Source: Bacteroidales bacterium
Lineage (GTDB): Bacteria; Bacteroidota; Bacteroidia; Bacteroidales; Muribaculaceae
Reading direction: 5' to 3'
Length of the DNA stretch: 14,491 bases
NCBI GenBank assembly: GCA_900755985.1
Contig: CAAEIL010000195.1
Span: forward strand, 1 to 14,491
A program made the position numbers and the translations under genes. The notes beneath the pieces are model-generated. The model was not told the origin of the DNA, did not search any database, and saw nothing but the letters and a program-made list of their open reading frames with translations. Positions 13,755 through 14,491 of the stretch are shown here, piece by piece; position 1 is the stretch's first letter, and every line of letters starts with the position of its first letter.

Positions 13755-14447
13755 ATGGATTCGATGTTTGATACTCTTGTCGACCTGCCGCTGTTTCGGG
13801 GCGTCAGCCGCGAACGACTTGCCATGGTCATCGAAAAGGCCAGATTCCACTTCCTTAAATACACTCCCGGCAACGAGATTGTCACTGCCGGACAGCAGCA
13901 GACACACCTGTACTTCGTTTTTAACGGCTCGGTACGCATCGAACTGCAGGGCAACGACCCCCGTTTCAGGATTTTCTCCACCGTCACCGCACCTGACACC
14001 ATAGCGGCCGACTTCCTGTTCGGACGACACACGACGTGCCCCTGCACGGCCACGGCCATCGACACCGTGTCGGTGCTCTCGGTCTCGAAGAGCGACTATC
14101 TGGACATGCTTCAGCGCGACTCCATATTCATGATTAACTACCTTAACCTGCTGTCGATGAACGCCCAGAAGAGCGTTCTTGGCGTCCTTGCCCTCACCAC
14201 CGGCTCCATAGAGGAGCGTCTTGCATTCTGGGCCGTAGCGCTGACTCAGCCCAGGGCCGTCGATATCGAACTCAAGTGCCGGCAGCGAGACCTCTGTGGT
14301 ATCTTCGGTATTCAGCGCTCGACATTGATTTCGACCCTCGGCAACATGCGCCAGCGAGGACTCCTCACCTACGACTCCGAGGGTGTCTACTTCAACAACC
14401 GCCGCGACCTTGTGGCCTCGCTGCTGCACAGCGAACTCGACGAGTAA
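13755..14447 (+). CDS. Crp/Fnr-family transcriptional regulator
   Basis: This 230-residue protein has the two-domain Crp/Fnr layout. A cyclic-nucleotide-binding-like beta-barrel spans about 12-118 (with Gly-Ser-Val-Arg-Ile at 58-62), a dimerisation helix about 120-145, and a C-terminal winged helix-turn-helix with Arg-Asp-Leu-Cys-Gly-Ile-Phe-Gly-Ile-Gln-Arg-Ser-Thr (178-190). It acts as a DNA-binding dimer. The Gly-Glu and Arg-Ser residues that hold cAMP in E. coli CRP are absent: the segment there is Asp-Phe-Leu-Phe-Gly-Arg (86-91). FNR's N-terminal cysteine cluster is also missing; four Cys occur at 95, 97, 175 and 181. So cAMP and FNR-type oxygen sensing are both unlikely, and the signal is unknown. 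Translation could also begin at Met4. A good promoter and structured leader precede it. Confidence 0.88.
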   Translation: MDSMFDTLVDLPLFRGVSRERLAMVIEKARFHFLKYTPGNEIVTAGQQQTHLYFVFNGSVRIELQGNDPRFRIFSTVTAPDTIAADFLFGRHTTCPCTATAIDTVSVLSVSKSDYLDMLQRDSIFMINYLNLLSMNAQKSVLGVLALTTGSIEERLAFWAVALTQPRAVDIELKCRQRDLCGIFGIQRSTLISTLGNMRQRGLLTYDSEGVYFNNRRDLVASLLHSELDE

Positions 14448-14459
14448 GCACCCCCGCGC

Positions 14460-14491
14460 TCAGAACGGCTCGATGTCGCGTACAGCATCCA
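14460..14491 (-). CDS. Possible C-terminus of a converging gene (partial)
   Basis: The minus strand here ends a frame Asp-Ala-Val-Arg-Asp-Ile-Glu-Pro-Phe followed by TGA, only 12 bases after the Crp/Fnr stop. The composition is protein-like and convergent layout is common, but nine residues are too few to name a family or even be sure of a gene. Confidence 0.3.
   Translation of the reverse strand, partial: DAVRDIEPF

Overview
This window reads as a chromosomal housekeeping segment of a Bacteroidota bacterium, most likely order Bacteroidales and possibly a Muribaculaceae-like lineage. Three things point there. Several upstream regions carry the Bacteroidota sigma-ABfr promoter form (TTG or TTTG, about 20 nt, then TAnnTTTG). 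Start codons lack Shine-Dalgarno sequences. The protein set and order fit: rsfS next to ftsH, prfA next to pyrF, a 1,535-residue TamB-type protein, and an FtsH with a long acidic tail. The base composition is GC-rich for the order; the family-level placement is inference.

Left part (120-5246, all minus strand): rsfS, ftsH, prfA and pyrF run in one direction, with a promoter only seen in front of rsfS and a 1-nt gap between ftsH and prfA. They look like one unit joining ribosome hibernation, membrane proteolysis, translation termination and pyrimidine synthesis. Downstream of pyrF is a small secreted coiled-coil protein built on a 14-residue repeat.

Middle (5247-10375): a stretch with a degenerate heptanucleotide repeat is followed by a very short plus-strand gene for a His-rich, probably membrane-associated 53-residue protein. 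It converges on a minus-strand gene for a TamB/AsmA-like envelope protein. A hairpin that includes the tamB stop codon lies between them.

Right part (10376-14491): a 442-nt intergenic region holds divergent promoters for tamB and for glutamate dehydrogenase (gdhA, plus strand). gdhA converges with nagB (minus strand, glucosamine-6-phosphate deaminase) across a hairpin-rich spacer with a bidirectional terminator. The two encode ammonia-linked nitrogen and amino-sugar reactions. Beyond nagB is a 548-nt gene-poor region with a nagB promoter, an AT-rich inverted repeat, a candidate small RNA of about 80 nt ending in a near-perfect terminator hairpin, and a good promoter with a structured leader for a Crp/Fnr-family regulator. 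The last bases may be the end of a minus-strand gene converging on it.

No mobile element, CRISPR array, tRNA, rRNA or phage gene was seen, and no new multi-gene system. The most worthwhile leads are the candidate small RNA (13394-13474) and the His-rich small protein (5523-5684).
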